From: Lomentospora prolificans
Taxonomy: Eukaryota; Ascomycota; Sordariomycetes; Microascales; Microascaceae
NCBI GenBank assembly: GCA_029532625.1
Contig: JARFXM010000005.1
Location: 1,426,001 to 1,490,000, forward strand
Direction of reading: 5' to 3'
DNA: 64,000 nucleotides
Shown here: positions 1-9,508 of the stretch, one piece after another
Layout: every line of letters starts with the position of its first letter
Numbering within the stretch: position 1 is the stretch's first letter
Program-made: the position numbers and the translations under genes
The notes under the pieces: model-generated
Databases searched by the model: none
The model's input: only the letters and a program-made list of their open reading frames with translations
Told to the model about the DNA's origin: nothing

Positions 1-179
1 GCTTGTAGGCGTTGACGGTGGGGCGGGCTCCGGACGTGGGCGTCCCAGAGGGCTTCGGCCTTGACGGGCTCCCCACAGAGCAAACAGGAAAGCTTTCCAG
101 ATTCGGTATATAACGCGTGCGGATGCGTTATCCGGCGGGCGGCCTGTTGCTGCCGGAGCAGCGAGCGTACGTCGGCCAT
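1..179 (-). CDS. ZNF830/CCDC16-like zinc-finger protein, N-terminal part only
   Basis: The first 59 codons of a minus-strand gene that runs off the left edge. The start ATG is at 179-177. The visible part begins MADVRSLLRQQQAARR and carries a C-x2-C-x12-H-x5-H zinc finger (Cys32, Cys35, His48, His54). This is the layout I know from the N-terminus of the ZNF830/CCDC16 family, nuclear proteins linked to pre-mRNA splicing and genome stability. The coiled-coil C-terminus lies outside the window, so the family call rests on the finger and the conserved LLRQ...ARR lead. It is divergent from MED7, with 653 bp between the start codons. Confidence 0.72.
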   Translation of the reverse strand, partial: MADVRSLLRQQQAARRITHPHALYTESGKLSCLLCGEPVKAEALWDAHVRSPPHRQRLQ

Positions 180-832
180 TTGTATGTTTCGGTTGTGGGT
201 GGATCGGGGACGAGGTGAGCTGCAGCTTCAGAATTGAGGGGCTGTCTCATGGGGGACGTGGGAGGGCGACTTGGGAGCTCGGGTGGGCGGCGGGGCGAAA
301 TTGAATGGGCCAGGGGGATCTTATGCTGAGGATAGGAGTATTTGAAACTGGATGATGTGGGAGTTAAGCTTCTGACTAGGCCCGGATGTGCTGTATTAGC
401 TTGTCGGTTCGCGTTGCTGGGGAAAGGCTGATGAGGGCGGTGGGAGAAGGCGACGAGCTCCCAGAACCGGGGTTTAACCGGCGCATCATGGGACAGGAAG
501 GAAGGAGCGATTCCTAGCTTCTGAAGCTCCCGTTTTTCCCCTCCATCTCGACGACAGTAAGACAATAGCCGCTCCGCGTTAGAACGTACTTTGTGGTCTG
601 ATCTAAATTCTACTGACTTATTGGCCCCATTGGCCTCTTGGATTATATTCACGGATTTCCACGTCCAATTTTCTTTACCTTTCTCTTTTTTGACGACGAC
701 TCACCCAAGTTTCAAAACAGCCGACGGAGAGCCGACTCGAATAGACTACGATTACATTTCCTGACCTCTCCTACCAAAATTCGGGGACACGCGATCGTGG
801 TCTCTTTCCTTCTCCCTACATAAACCGTCCAA
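180..832. other. Divergent intergenic region, zinc-finger gene / MED7
   Basis: 653 bp between two divergent start codons, so presumably a shared promoter region with both 5' UTRs. The open frames here have no recognisable protein similarity. I see no repeat or motif that I can name. Confidence 0.6.
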
Positions 833-1736
833 ATGGGCGACAATCAAGACTCACAGCAAACGACGCGAAGCGCCCTCGCATCAACATGGCCCAATCCTCC
901 TCCGTTCTTTGAAGATTTTACCGAGGACAAGCTCGACCGATTCAAGCAATTTGTCGAAGCCCAACCAAAGTCAGAGGATCAGAGCGATAACGGACCGGTG
1001 AGGAGGATACCAAACGTGCCTGCGGATCTAGTAAATCTTCAGCCACCACCGGAGCCGGCGGATGGAAAGTGGAGGGTATTTGGGGACCACTATTCGGTAT
1101 GGGTTGGATTCCGTGCTGGTCTTGGGGGTTATGGCTTTACTGACCTAAACTAGCTCGACGATAAACTGCCTAGCCTCGAAGAACAGGGTATTCAGAAGCT
1201 CGGATCCGAGAGCGCATCTCAAGATGACCAAGGGAAGGAGAGCAAGCATCGGGATCGGGCCTTCGAATTGAAGAGGCTAGCCAAGTCACTTCTGCTCAAC
1301 TTTTTAGAACTCCTAGGGATCCTCAGTATTGACCCCATACAGGTACGTTGCCAAATATGTCTAATTCTCCATGTCGGCCCGCCGGCCGGATGCTAACTTT
1401 GTTTCCCTTGACCAGGCCGAGGAGAAAATCGGCGATTTACGAACCCTCTTTATCAACTTCCACCACATCCTCAACGAATACCGCCCCCACCAAGCCCGCG
1501 AATCCACCATTGCGCTGATGCAAGAGCACCTCGACCGGACGCGCGCGGAGACCGCAGCCATACGAGAAGCCGTGGACCGCACAAAGAGGGTAATTGAGGG
1601 TCTGGGAAGCATTGAGATATCGGCGCGACCCGAGTCGGTCTGGGCCGCGAGGGGCAAGGAGCGAGAGGAGGTGCGGGAGGCTGGGCAAACGAGGGAGGCT
1701 GAAATTTGGGCGGTGGCCGACGAGCTGATTGCATAG
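833..1736 (+). CDS. MED7: Mediator complex subunit 7 (Med7)
   Basis: Med7 belongs to the middle module of Mediator, pairs with Med21 and Med31, and relays activator signals to RNA polymerase II in the nucleus. Three exons keep phase: 833-1096, 1154-1342 and 1416-1736. They give 257 residues, a usual length for filamentous fungi. The N-terminus has the Med7 pattern of an aromatic/proline-rich stretch (WPNPPPFFEDFT) followed by a P-rich linker. Exon 2 encodes the helix with LLLNFLELLGILS, and exon 3 begins with the conserved block ending FHHILNEYRPHQARE, followed by a long helix. Introns are 57 and 73 bp; the second has a TGCTAAC branch site. Unspliced reading stops at 1153, so the introns are needed. 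Confidence 0.93.
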
Positions 1737-2097
1737 GTGAGAGGATTATAGTCTCTGATAGAGGGCGTTGAATACGTCCTACGGGGTGAAGTGCTGCACA
1801 TGGCTAGGACAGTCGAAAATGTTGGTTTGGGACGTATCCACAGAGGAAAGGCATGTGGCATTATATAGGGAGAATGGACGGGGAGTCAATGATTCGAAAG
1901 TAGATGTTCGCTTTGCATAATAGAATACCCAGAATTCAATTCATATATATCCAAGACCTAAAAAAGGGACCCCTCAATCCACCCATCCCACCTCAGTCCA
2001 GAATTGGCAAGCTTCTGAAGTGTTCTCGAAACTAGCAACGCTCGTCGTCCCCTCATGATGCAAAGTTGCCCACGGCTACGCGGTCCGTAATTGCGCC
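1737..2097. other. Convergent intergenic region
   Basis: About 360 bp between the MED7 stop and the stop of the small minus-strand gene. It should hold both 3' UTRs. No other signal was seen. Confidence 0.6.
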
Positions 2098-2244
2098 TCA
2101 AAGGATAACACAGGGAATGGGAATGCAGCAGCACTCGTAGTCGCCACACTCGATGCACTTGGTCCGGCCGGTAGCTTCGGCGGGTTTGACGATGTTCTCG
2201 GCGATGGAGGTGGCAGCGCTGCCAGGTGCAGTGGAGGCGGGCAT
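2098..2244 (-). CDS. 48-residue cysteine-rich microprotein with CaaX-like C-terminus
   Basis: A single-exon frame from ATG 2244 to TGA 2098. The frame extends upstream without a stop, but has no further ATG. The first ~28 residues are Ala/Pro/Thr-rich. The end is CIECGDYECCCIPIPCVIL: paired CxxC, a CCC run, then Cys45-Val-Ile-Leu. CVIL fits a CaaX prenylation box (Leu at X favours geranylgeranylation), and the nearby cysteines could be palmitoylated, which would attach the peptide to a membrane. I cannot name the family. That it is a gene is inferred from the non-random C-terminus and its clean fit in the gap between MED7 and BYE1; codon support is limited at this size. Confidence 0.5.
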   Translation of the reverse strand: MPASTAPGSAATSIAENIVKPAEATGRTKCIECGDYECCCIPIPCVIL

Positions 2245-3061
2245 GGTTTCAGGGGCTGGGTTGCGTGGGCTAGCCTGGCGGGGAGGTTTGAGGTGGATAG
2301 GCGTCGCTGGCCGATGGGGGCGGTTGAGAATCTCGGAATATAACACGTACGGGGGGTTGAGGCGCGCGTTGTTTTTAGAGGTTAGGTGGTGGTTGAAGAA
2401 TAGGATGGCGGTCTTGCTTCTATGCTAGCTATGAAAGCTGGATTTAGGATCACAAACCGATGTCGGGGGGGGGAAGATTTGATTGATTGATACAGGACGA
2501 GACGGTGACGTCCACAAGATTCTTTACTTGGGAGGGTGACGTTGCTCCTGGGGCTGTGGTTGAAGTGCTGGCTGCATCCTACAAGCTTATTGGTCTTTGC
2601 TTGTCACCTTTGTTTCAGCGTTTCTACGGACAAGTATTAAGCTAACTGGAAGACCGCCTGGGCCTGGCCAATGTCTGGCGCCGGCTTCAGACTAATATAT
2701 ATTGATTGCACTGGAGTATGGAGGTGGGGTGGAAGGTCTTAATTCTGGAGTGCACACGCCGTGGAACGTATTTACATGTTGGTATCGCGACTATTTCGGC
2801 GCAGCTATGCCATACAGATCGTCTCCTCTCCCATTCCCCTTAAAGCAGCAAAAGAGGTATCTTGTAAAACCCTACTCCTGGTTTGATGAGTGAACCGCCC
2901 TCCCTCCAACCCCAGTTCCCTGAAACCTAACTTAAGCACACAGCCAATCGAGAATAAAACGAGTTGAAACAAGAAGCGAAATAGACCGACGAAAGTGCGT
3001 AAGCAATTATTTAGTTTGAAAAAAGAAAAAAAAAAGATATTCAAGCCCGCTAGCAGAAATT
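2245..3061. other. Intergenic region, no gene seen
   Basis: About 0.8 kb upstream of the microprotein and downstream of BYE1. It contains a G-run near 2465 and A-rich sequence at 3018-3036, probably the BYE1 3' UTR. No coding similarity was seen. Confidence 0.55.
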
Positions 3062-5767
3062 TCATGCCTGCTGGCCATTAGCTGAAGCGCCAGCTGTGGG
3101 ATGCTGCAGTCCTTGCATCGGGATGGTTGTGGCGGCCAGTGGAGAGGGGCCGTTTCCTTGGGCCTCCTTGCGCGCGTTTCCGTGGCGTTCAAGGAGCATA
3201 CTGAGGTGCTGGAGGTCCTCCCTGGCTTTCAGATCCGACTCGAGAAGCTCTCTTATGATTTCCCATTCCGTCTTAGTCATCTGGTAAGCCATCGGGAGAA
3301 GGAATTGCACAGTGGGTGCTGAGTGAAGTGGGCCGAGAATATCAGATGCCATCTGTTGGCCTTGCATCTGGGCCTTGTGCCGGGAGGCCTCGGTTGCCTC
3401 GACGGGGTGCTGGCCTGCGGGAGTTGCTGGTTGGGGCCCGGGAGTGGCGGGCGTCGCGCTGGGTGTTGGGAACTGACCCTGGGGAACCTGCGGCGAGATT
3501 GCCGAGACACCACCGGGGCCAGGAGTGGTTGCTGTAGACGTGGCAGCAACGGCAGCCTGACCGGCCCGCATGAGTCGAGCGTCGTCCCTGTATACGAAGA
3601 CGGCGAGAAGCATAGGTTCGGTACGCTTCTGCGGGATGAGGTTTACCGCGAGGTTGAGCATAAACTCGGGGTGGTTCCCCTCACCAGGGACGACAGGCAC
3701 AAGATAAGTATCCCGAACGTTCGCGACGCCCTTGTCGCCAATGACACCGTATCGCTGCTTCGATACGAAGTAGTTGTAGACGGCGTCGAACTCGGCTCGG
3801 TAAGTCTCGGAGGCCGGCAAGATGCTGGTAACAACAACATCGGTGAATTGGTTGTATCGAAGACCACAGAGGTATTCCACAGCCTTCTGCTGATCTATCC
3901 GACCCGCAACGCTCAGTCGCTTGGGAATAAGGCTGGTCCACGGGACGACTTTGTCGGCCGCGAGATTAGCACCGCCAATGTACTTGATGTTGGCAGGGAT
4001 GTCGGCCAGAGAGTTCATAACAAGGTGGCCTCTCCAAACCACATCGGGGTCGTTGTCCTCGGTTGGAGAGTATGGCGGCGAGTCATTTTCGTCTTGTAGA
4101 AGCCTGTCAATCTCGGGGTCGACGCCAGGTCCACCGGCGGGACCAAATGTGCCGCTCGAGGTCCTACGTCCCGGACCGTTGAGTGTTGGTGACTTGACGC
4201 TCGAAAAGACCTTGCTGAGGTCGAAGTCACTTTGCCGCGGGGAATGTTGGGTATCGACAGTCAAGGGTGGCTTGCCTGACTCGGGTCCGACACTTTCACT
4301 TGCTTTCCTGGACGGACCACCCGACCCGTCGCGAGCGCCGGGTTTCGCAGCAAAGGTGGGTGTCTCCTCATCCGCTTGCATTTCGTTGTCACTCTCGACG
4401 AACTCTTCTCCTTTGTGGGTCCTTCGGACTCGAGGACCCTCCTCCGCAATAAGAATGGATTGTTTATCAACCTTAGCCTTCATCTCCGCCAACTCCCTCT
4501 GCAGCTCCTTCGATGCAAGCTCATTAGAAGTCATGACGGCCAGGGAGGTGGGAGACAGCTTTTGGTTGAATAGGTTGCTGGACAGATCCTCGTTGTTCTT
4601 GAGGTTGAAAGCCAGTGTCCGACACTGACCGGCATATTCCTTGTTGTTGGGATGGCTATCGAAGACAGCCCGCTCGATTTGCAAGGCATGTTTCTCAGCC
4701 TTATCCTCAACAGTCTCGCCCTCCTTTAGCGCATAGTTGTTCTTCTTGATGGCGAGGTTAAGGGCATGTGTCAGGGACTTGAGCAGCACCTTGACGGGGC
4801 CTTGGCGGTTATCCGGCAAATCGGCGAGGCCCTTCGCAAGATCCTCCGGAGGGGTGTAGCCTGATGACATTGCCTTGGAGTCCGATACTTTCTGAAGTTT
4901 CGAGGCGGGACCACTGGCCTGAGAGGATGTGAAAGTTAGCATAGAACCATCTGAATCGAGCATAAAATCAGTAGTGCGTACCTTGGAGTCGTCATCCTGC
5001 GAGTCGTCTCGTGACTTTCGCTTTCCAGTCAGTTTCGAGGGGCCGTCCTTTTCTTTCTTCACCTCGGGCCCAGGGCTTTTGCTTCTCCGTGGCGCGGGTG
5101 TGGACTCTTCTCCCTGTTCTCTCCCGTCCTTGGAGTCGCTCACGCGTTTTCCTCGGCCCCTTCGCCCCTTCTTCTTCTTCTTTTCAGACTCGGCCTCGTA
5201 CTTGGCACGTCGCTCCTCCCATGGCTTCTCGCCCTTGGCGATGCCTTCGAGAAGCTCCTTGTGTTCGGCGGGGTTGCATTTCTCGCAATAGTAGTGATTG
5301 GGGAGGTCCTCCGTAAAGACACTCATGCCCATGCACACATTATGTTGCCAAGCTCCACACGTGTCGCAGGCGATCCAAGGCTCGCCGGAATCTTCGGCCT
5401 GTTCTGTCGCGCCGCACACGCATCGAATGATTTCTTCCTCGGGCTCTTCCTGCTTCTCGTCGGCGGCCTTCTTGCCTCTCTTCCCTCTCCTCTTCGGAGC
5501 TTCCGCGGGCTGGTCGAGTTGGTCGAAGGATTTGGTATGTTGGCCTTTTGTGGCTCGTACCGATCGTCTAGGTTCTGCTTCACCTGTAGTAAGAGGAGGT
5601 TGTGGGTCAGCATGCCGTCTGTTGACTGATTCTCTCGATGTGATAGGGGATCCGGCGGGCGCTGGGCGCTCAACATCGGTGTGCATCATCGGCGAAGGGT
5701 ACGATGTGGCAACGGATCGCCCGCCGACACAAGTGGCGGTTCGGGTACGAAGTGGCTTACCGGACAT
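3062..5767 (-). CDS. BYE1: Bye1-like transcription factor (PHD, TFIIS-like, SPOC domains)
   Basis: Bye1 proteins bind RNA polymerase II and methylated H3K4 and modulate elongation. Domains in order: a basic N-terminus; a PHD finger at about 56-105 (Cys57, Cys59, Cys75, Cys78, His83, Cys86, Cys102, Cys105); a Lys-rich linker; a TFIIS central-domain-like helical region at about 240-355; a SPOC domain at about 490-645; a Pro/Gln-rich tract; and a terminal helix. The locus reads as one open frame of 901 codons, but two introns are hidden in it: 5584-5760 (177 bp, donor GTAAGC right after ATGTCCG) and 4919-4981 (63 bp, donor GTACGC, branch GCTAAC, acceptor CTCTCAG). Both are multiples of three without stops. 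Splicing gives 821 residues starting MSGEAEPRRSVRATKG, which agrees with the family N-terminus as I know it. Exon 1 would be only 7 coding bases. Divergent from PRE9. Confidence 0.88.
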   Translation of the reverse strand: MSGKPLRTRTATCVGGRSVATSYPSPMMHTDVERPAPAGSPITSRESVNRRHADPQPPLTTGEAEPRRSVRATKGQHTKSFDQLDQPAEAPKRRGKRGKKAADEKQEEPEEEIIRCVCGATEQAEDSGEPWIACDTCGAWQHNVCMGMSVFTEDLPNHYYCEKCNPAEHKELLEGIAKGEKPWEERRAKYEAESEKKKKKGRRGRGKRVSDSKDGREQGEESTPAPRRSKSPGPEVKKEKDGPSKLTGKRKSRDDSQDDDSKVRTTDFMLDSDGSMLTFTSSQASGPASKLQKVSDSKAMSSGYTPPEDLAKGLADLPDNRQGPVKVLLKSLTHALNLAIKKNNYALKEGETVEDKAEKHALQIERAVFDSHPNNKEYAGQCRTLAFNLKNNEDLSSNLFNQKLSPTSLAVMTSNELASKELQRELAEMKAKVDKQSILIAEEGPRVRRTHKGEEFVESDNEMQADEETPTFAAKPGARDGSGGPSRKASESVGPESGKPPLTVDTQHSPRQSDFDLSKVFSSVKSPTLNGPGRRTSSGTFGPAGGPGVDPEIDRLLQDENDSPPYSPTEDNDPDVVWRGHLVMNSLADIPANIKYIGGANLAADKVVPWTSLIPKRLSVAGRIDQQKAVEYLCGLRYNQFTDVVVTSILPASETYRAEFDAVYNYFVSKQRYGVIGDKGVANVRDTYLVPVVPGEGNHPEFMLNLAVNLIPQKRTEPMLLAVFVYRDDARLMRAGQAAVAATSTATTPGPGGVSAISPQVPQGQFPTPSATPATPGPQPATPAGQHPVEATEASRHKAQMQGQQMASDILGPLHSAPTVQFLLPMAYQMTKTEWEIIRELLESDLKAREDLQHLSMLLERHGNARKEAQGNGPSPLAATTIPMQGLQHPTAGASANGQQA

Positions 5768-7012
5768 GGTGCAATCTCGCAACGAGACCAAGAATTACGT
5801 TGTCGGGGAATAAGAAACAACTTCTACAACAAAGGCATGTACAAGCCGTGATATGGCCAGTTATGCCAGACTCTTGTGCGATCCTTATTACACACAAGAC
5901 TCTTATGATTGTTCTGATCAATTGTTACGCCAAGGGACTAATCTGAGCCCAGAACGTCACTTGCGCATCGCAGGTAAAAAAAAGACAACTCCGCAGAGGG
6001 AAAGATTCAATGGGCGCAAGGAATGGCTCAAATATCGCTAGCGGATGGCACAATGGCAGACGCGGTGGACAAGTTCAGAAGGCCGGACTCTACGCGACTT
6101 TCGAACGGCAGAGATGGCCCAGGAGAAAGAAGACGCGCCAATTTACCTCTACCGCTTGGTAAAGTTGTGGGTAGTTCGACACTGAATGGACTAGGATAGT
6201 TGAATGTTCATTAGAGCACTCGTTGGTCATATACAGAAGTCCGAGATGCGGCAGCAATAGTCGTGATGTGCGGATCGCGTGATGGTCAGGTTGATGAACG
6301 CGCAATGTCTGTGGGCTTGGTGGTGACGTTGTGGCTGGGTTCCTGTCGCAAAGAAAAAAATCGGGGACGGGGGGTATTTAGGCTTAGATTGATGACAAAC
6401 GGGTGGCAACTTTGAGAGGAACTGATGCTCGCGCGTTGGCAATCTCGAAACGAAGCTAGAATCGTTCAGGTCGAGACGCAATGTCCAAAGGAGGGGGAAA
6501 GAAATTTGTGGAATATCCGAGAGGGAAATTTGTGTCCTCGTTCGACTTTGGGAAAGTGGAAGTGGGTTGTTTATGAAGGGAAGCACAACACATCACACGA
6601 CCAAGTCTTGTCGCGAATGGCTTTGAACCCTAATATTTGAGGCATGAATAAACGGTTGAACTTCGGGTCATGATTATTAGTCATCCTACTGCGCCAGCCA
6701 CAGGCAGGTGCTGTCAGCGCGGACTCTAGTCTACATTGTACGCGGCGCTTGATTGCCTGGAGCGACGCAAGTTGCTTGGCCTTTGGAGCTCAGGGAAGCT
6801 TCAGCCGTGTCAAGCAAAGCCTCCAACGCATCAGACATCAACATCCAACGCAATCACTTCTTTGGGGTTGTTTCGCAGTCCTAGCATAGCCGAAGACGTT
6901 ACAAAAACAAGGAAAAATACTCTCCGGAATTACCTCGTCCACCCCGAACCCCGTCCTTCTGCGACACCGATAGAAATCTACCTCCCACCGACCTCATCTT
7001 TCTGTCTTCATC
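5768..7012. other. Divergent promoter region, BYE1 / PRE9
   Basis: About 1.25 kb between two divergent start codons. The open frames on both strands are short and resemble nothing I know. One GGTGGCAA at 6402-6409 resembles the yeast proteasome element, but is treated as chance (see rejected items). Confidence 0.55.
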
Positions 7013-8005
7013 ATGGCTCGTAGATACGATTCCCGAGTGCGTCGAAATCTCCCTTCATGCGATCCTTGAGTTCGGTAACTGGTCATTGAATAGCCTGAAC
7101 TAACCCATTGGTTCTTCCTAGACCACCATCTTCTCCCCCGAAGGACGGTTGTATCAGGTCGAGTATGCCTTGGAAGCCATTTCTCACGCCGGTACAGCCA
7201 TTGGCATCCTAGCCAAGGATGGTATTGTGCTAGCTGCCGAGAGGAAGGTCACTTCCAAGCTTCTTGAGCAAGATACCTCCGCAGAGAAGCTCTATATCCT
7301 CAATGAGTATGTGTTGTGCAGTCTATCAGTTTACGCCAGCTATTTCTCGGCGAGCCAAATAGCTAACGATCCCTCTTTTTGAACAGCAACATGATTTGTG
7401 CTGTTGCCGGAATGACAGCCGATGCCAACATTCTCATCACATACGCGAGACAAGTTGCCCAGCGCTACCTCCTCACCTACAGCGAAGATATCCCTTGCGA
7501 GCAACTTGTACGGAGGCTCTGTGATCTGAAGCAAGGTTATACCCAACACGGCGGTCTCCGGCCTTTCGGTGTCTCCTTCATCTACGCGGGTTGGGATCCT
7601 CGCCGGCAATTCCAACTATACCACAGCAACCCCTCCGGAAACTACGGTGGTTGGAAGGCGACGAGCGCTGGAGCGAACCACGCCAGCGCCCAGAGTTTGT
7701 TGAAGCTGGACTACAAAGAGGACTGCACACTCAAGGAGGCCTGTGCTCTGGCCGTCAAGGTGCTTAGCAAGACCATGGATTCAACCAAGCTTAGCAGCGA
7801 GAAGAGTACGTGATCATAGCCCCCCCACTCGGGTACCAACCAATTTGTTTCGTCACTAACAAAATATTCTTTCACAGTTGAGTTTGCGACAGTGGGCCAA
7901 ACTAGCGACGGCAAGATCTACCATCGCCTCTGGAGCGCCGACGAGATTACCGCACTTCTCAAGGAGCACGATTTGGCCAAGGACGACGCCGCCGAGGAGA
8001 AATAA
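7013..8005 (+). CDS. PRE9: 20S proteasome alpha subunit, Pre9/PSMA4 (alpha3) type
   Basis: A structural subunit of the outer alpha ring of the 20S core. Four exons: 7013-7036, 7122-7306, 7387-7805, 7878-8005, giving 251 residues. The N-terminus [20 protein letters not shown] carries the proteasome alpha signature and the YDSR motif, followed by VEYALEAISHAGTAIGI. Also present: AAERKVTS with the alpha3-specific LLEQDTS, and KQGYTQHGGLRPFGVSFIYAG. These match yeast Pre9 and animal PSMA4 more closely than other alpha subunits. The tail is acidic. All junctions restore conserved sequence (for example LN-D-N across intron 2), so the model is secure. Confidence 0.97.
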
Positions 8006-8404
8006 GGGGTTATCCATTTGTTATTCGTAACGATGTTGGAATGTGACTGAGAGACCAGCGGGGGGTCTCATAATGTACCTGCATCCTCCTGTGCCAGGTG
8101 CTCTTGTACTACATACCTAGATATCTGGAACCAATGACTACCTGCCTGCACTAGAACTTGTGGATATTTCATCTACCATCCTCAGCCCTCTCACCCTCCG
8201 TGCCCAGAATGTAAGACGACAACGTAGACGAAGGCCAATCAAAATGCGGCCATCATCCAACACCTAGGAATCGGTGAGGCGAGCGATCGATGGGTCAAGC
8301 GAAGCCGATAATGGCCGGTCCCCCGCCGGGAATGGCGCTGAGTCGGGCGGGGGGTAGGAACAGGTCAAGGTTGCTCCTAGACACGATCAGCACCATACAC
8401 CAGG
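8006..8404. other. Convergent intergenic region
   Basis: About 400 bp between the stops of PRE9 and the PAP2 gene. It should hold both 3' UTRs. Nothing else was seen. Confidence 0.6.
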
Positions 8405-9508
8405 CTAACGGAATTCAGACATTTCAACTCCTACATCATTCAACCCAGCCACGCCGCTCTCCTCGTCACGGACCCTATTCCAACCCGGGGGAGTCGGCTC
8501 AGGCTTGGGGTAAGGCTGATCGCAGTTCCTCGCAGTCAAGCTCGGCCAATGCCGCCTATAGCTCCAGTAGGCGATGGTGAAGCCCAGTATAGAGCCGCAG
8601 CATACATCGTAAACGTCGTGGCGGTAGTCCTCGCAACGGCTGATGGCGATGAGCGCGGCCCCGAGCAGGGGAGCAAGGCAGAGCAGGGCACGGCTGAGAT
8701 CGCGGCCTCCGTGAGTGTGACGAAACACGTGGAGCTGGCCGGCGAAAAAGATGCTGAGGAAGCCTAGGCCGGCGAAGGAGAAGGAAGAGTGGCCGGAGGG
8801 AAAGGAGCGCCAGCCGTCGTGGAGGGTATGGTGGTCGGTCTCGGTACAGACGTCGATGGTGACGAGAGTGTTGGGTTCGGTGCCCATGGCGGGTTTGCAG
8901 CGGGCGAGGAGGTCGGGGCGGGGGCGGCCGACCGTGTTCTTGATCAGGTCGGTGATGAAGGAGGTGAGGATGACGGCGATGGCGAAGGAGAGGTAGGTGA
9001 CTTCGTGCTTGTGGGCGGGGGAACGGGCAATTAAGTTGTATAGAATCAGGACACCAAGGGGTATAAACAGGGCATATACGAAATTCATAGCTGGGGAACG
9101 GTTCGATTAGCGATTGCCGCTAGAAGTAGGAGCTGGTTGTTAGGCATGACTTACTAACTGGTACTCTCTCAACTTCGGCATGAGGGTAAGAGATATTTAG
9201 ATCGTTAATGAAGAACATGCGGTGGAACGGTTCAACGAAGAAAACCATCTATGAGACCAGGTTATTATCTTTGTTCATAAAGAATCTTCTCGGCTCATCC
9301 GTAACTCACCATAAGATACAGGAAAAGCAAAATTGCGAAGCCCATATAATCTGCGGCATACGTGCGCTGATATTCCATTAGCTCGTCAGTCATAGGCTTG
9401 GTCGACTAACACATAAGCTTGAAGTAGATGGAGTGACCATACCTGCCACAGGCCCTGGATGGAAGTCAACTTGGGAGGCCCTACAGGGCCGCTGTGGGAA
9501 ATCGGCAT
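8405..9508 (-). CDS. PAP2-type lipid phosphate phosphatase (Dpp1/Lpp1-like)
   Basis: Dephosphorylates phosphatidate, diacylglycerol pyrophosphate or related lipid phosphates at a membrane. Exons on the minus strand: 9443-9508, 9310-9366, 9155-9248, 8405-9090, giving 300 residues. The three phosphatase motifs are complete: K123-x6-RP, PSGH at 170-173, and S223R-x5-H230-xxx-D234. Several hydrophobic segments surround them, consistent with the six-helix Dpp1/LPP fold. Acceptor choice for exon 2 is inferred: splicing at 9367 gives WQRTYAADYMGFA after an ACTGAC branch site, which fits the family better than an alternative acceptor at 9397. The tail is Pro-rich and acidic. Confidence 0.88.

Noticed and set aside
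3323..4099. 258-codon plus-strand frame antisense to BYE1, plus several others on the same strand
   Set aside because: They lie wholly within a confidently assigned coding region and have no protein similarity; they mirror the codon bias of BYE1.
6402..6409. GGTGGCAA resembling the yeast proteasome element (GGTGGCAAA) upstream of PRE9
   Set aside because: It is one base short of the consensus, 600 bp from the start codon and single, and the yeast Rpn4 element is not established in these fungi. Chance is the simpler explanation.
9391..9396. Alternative acceptor or start for the PAP2 gene at 9396/9393
   Set aside because: It would give a 46-bp intron with a poor branch site and add residues that do not fit the family. 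The acceptor at 9367 has a good branch site and gives a family-like N-terminus.
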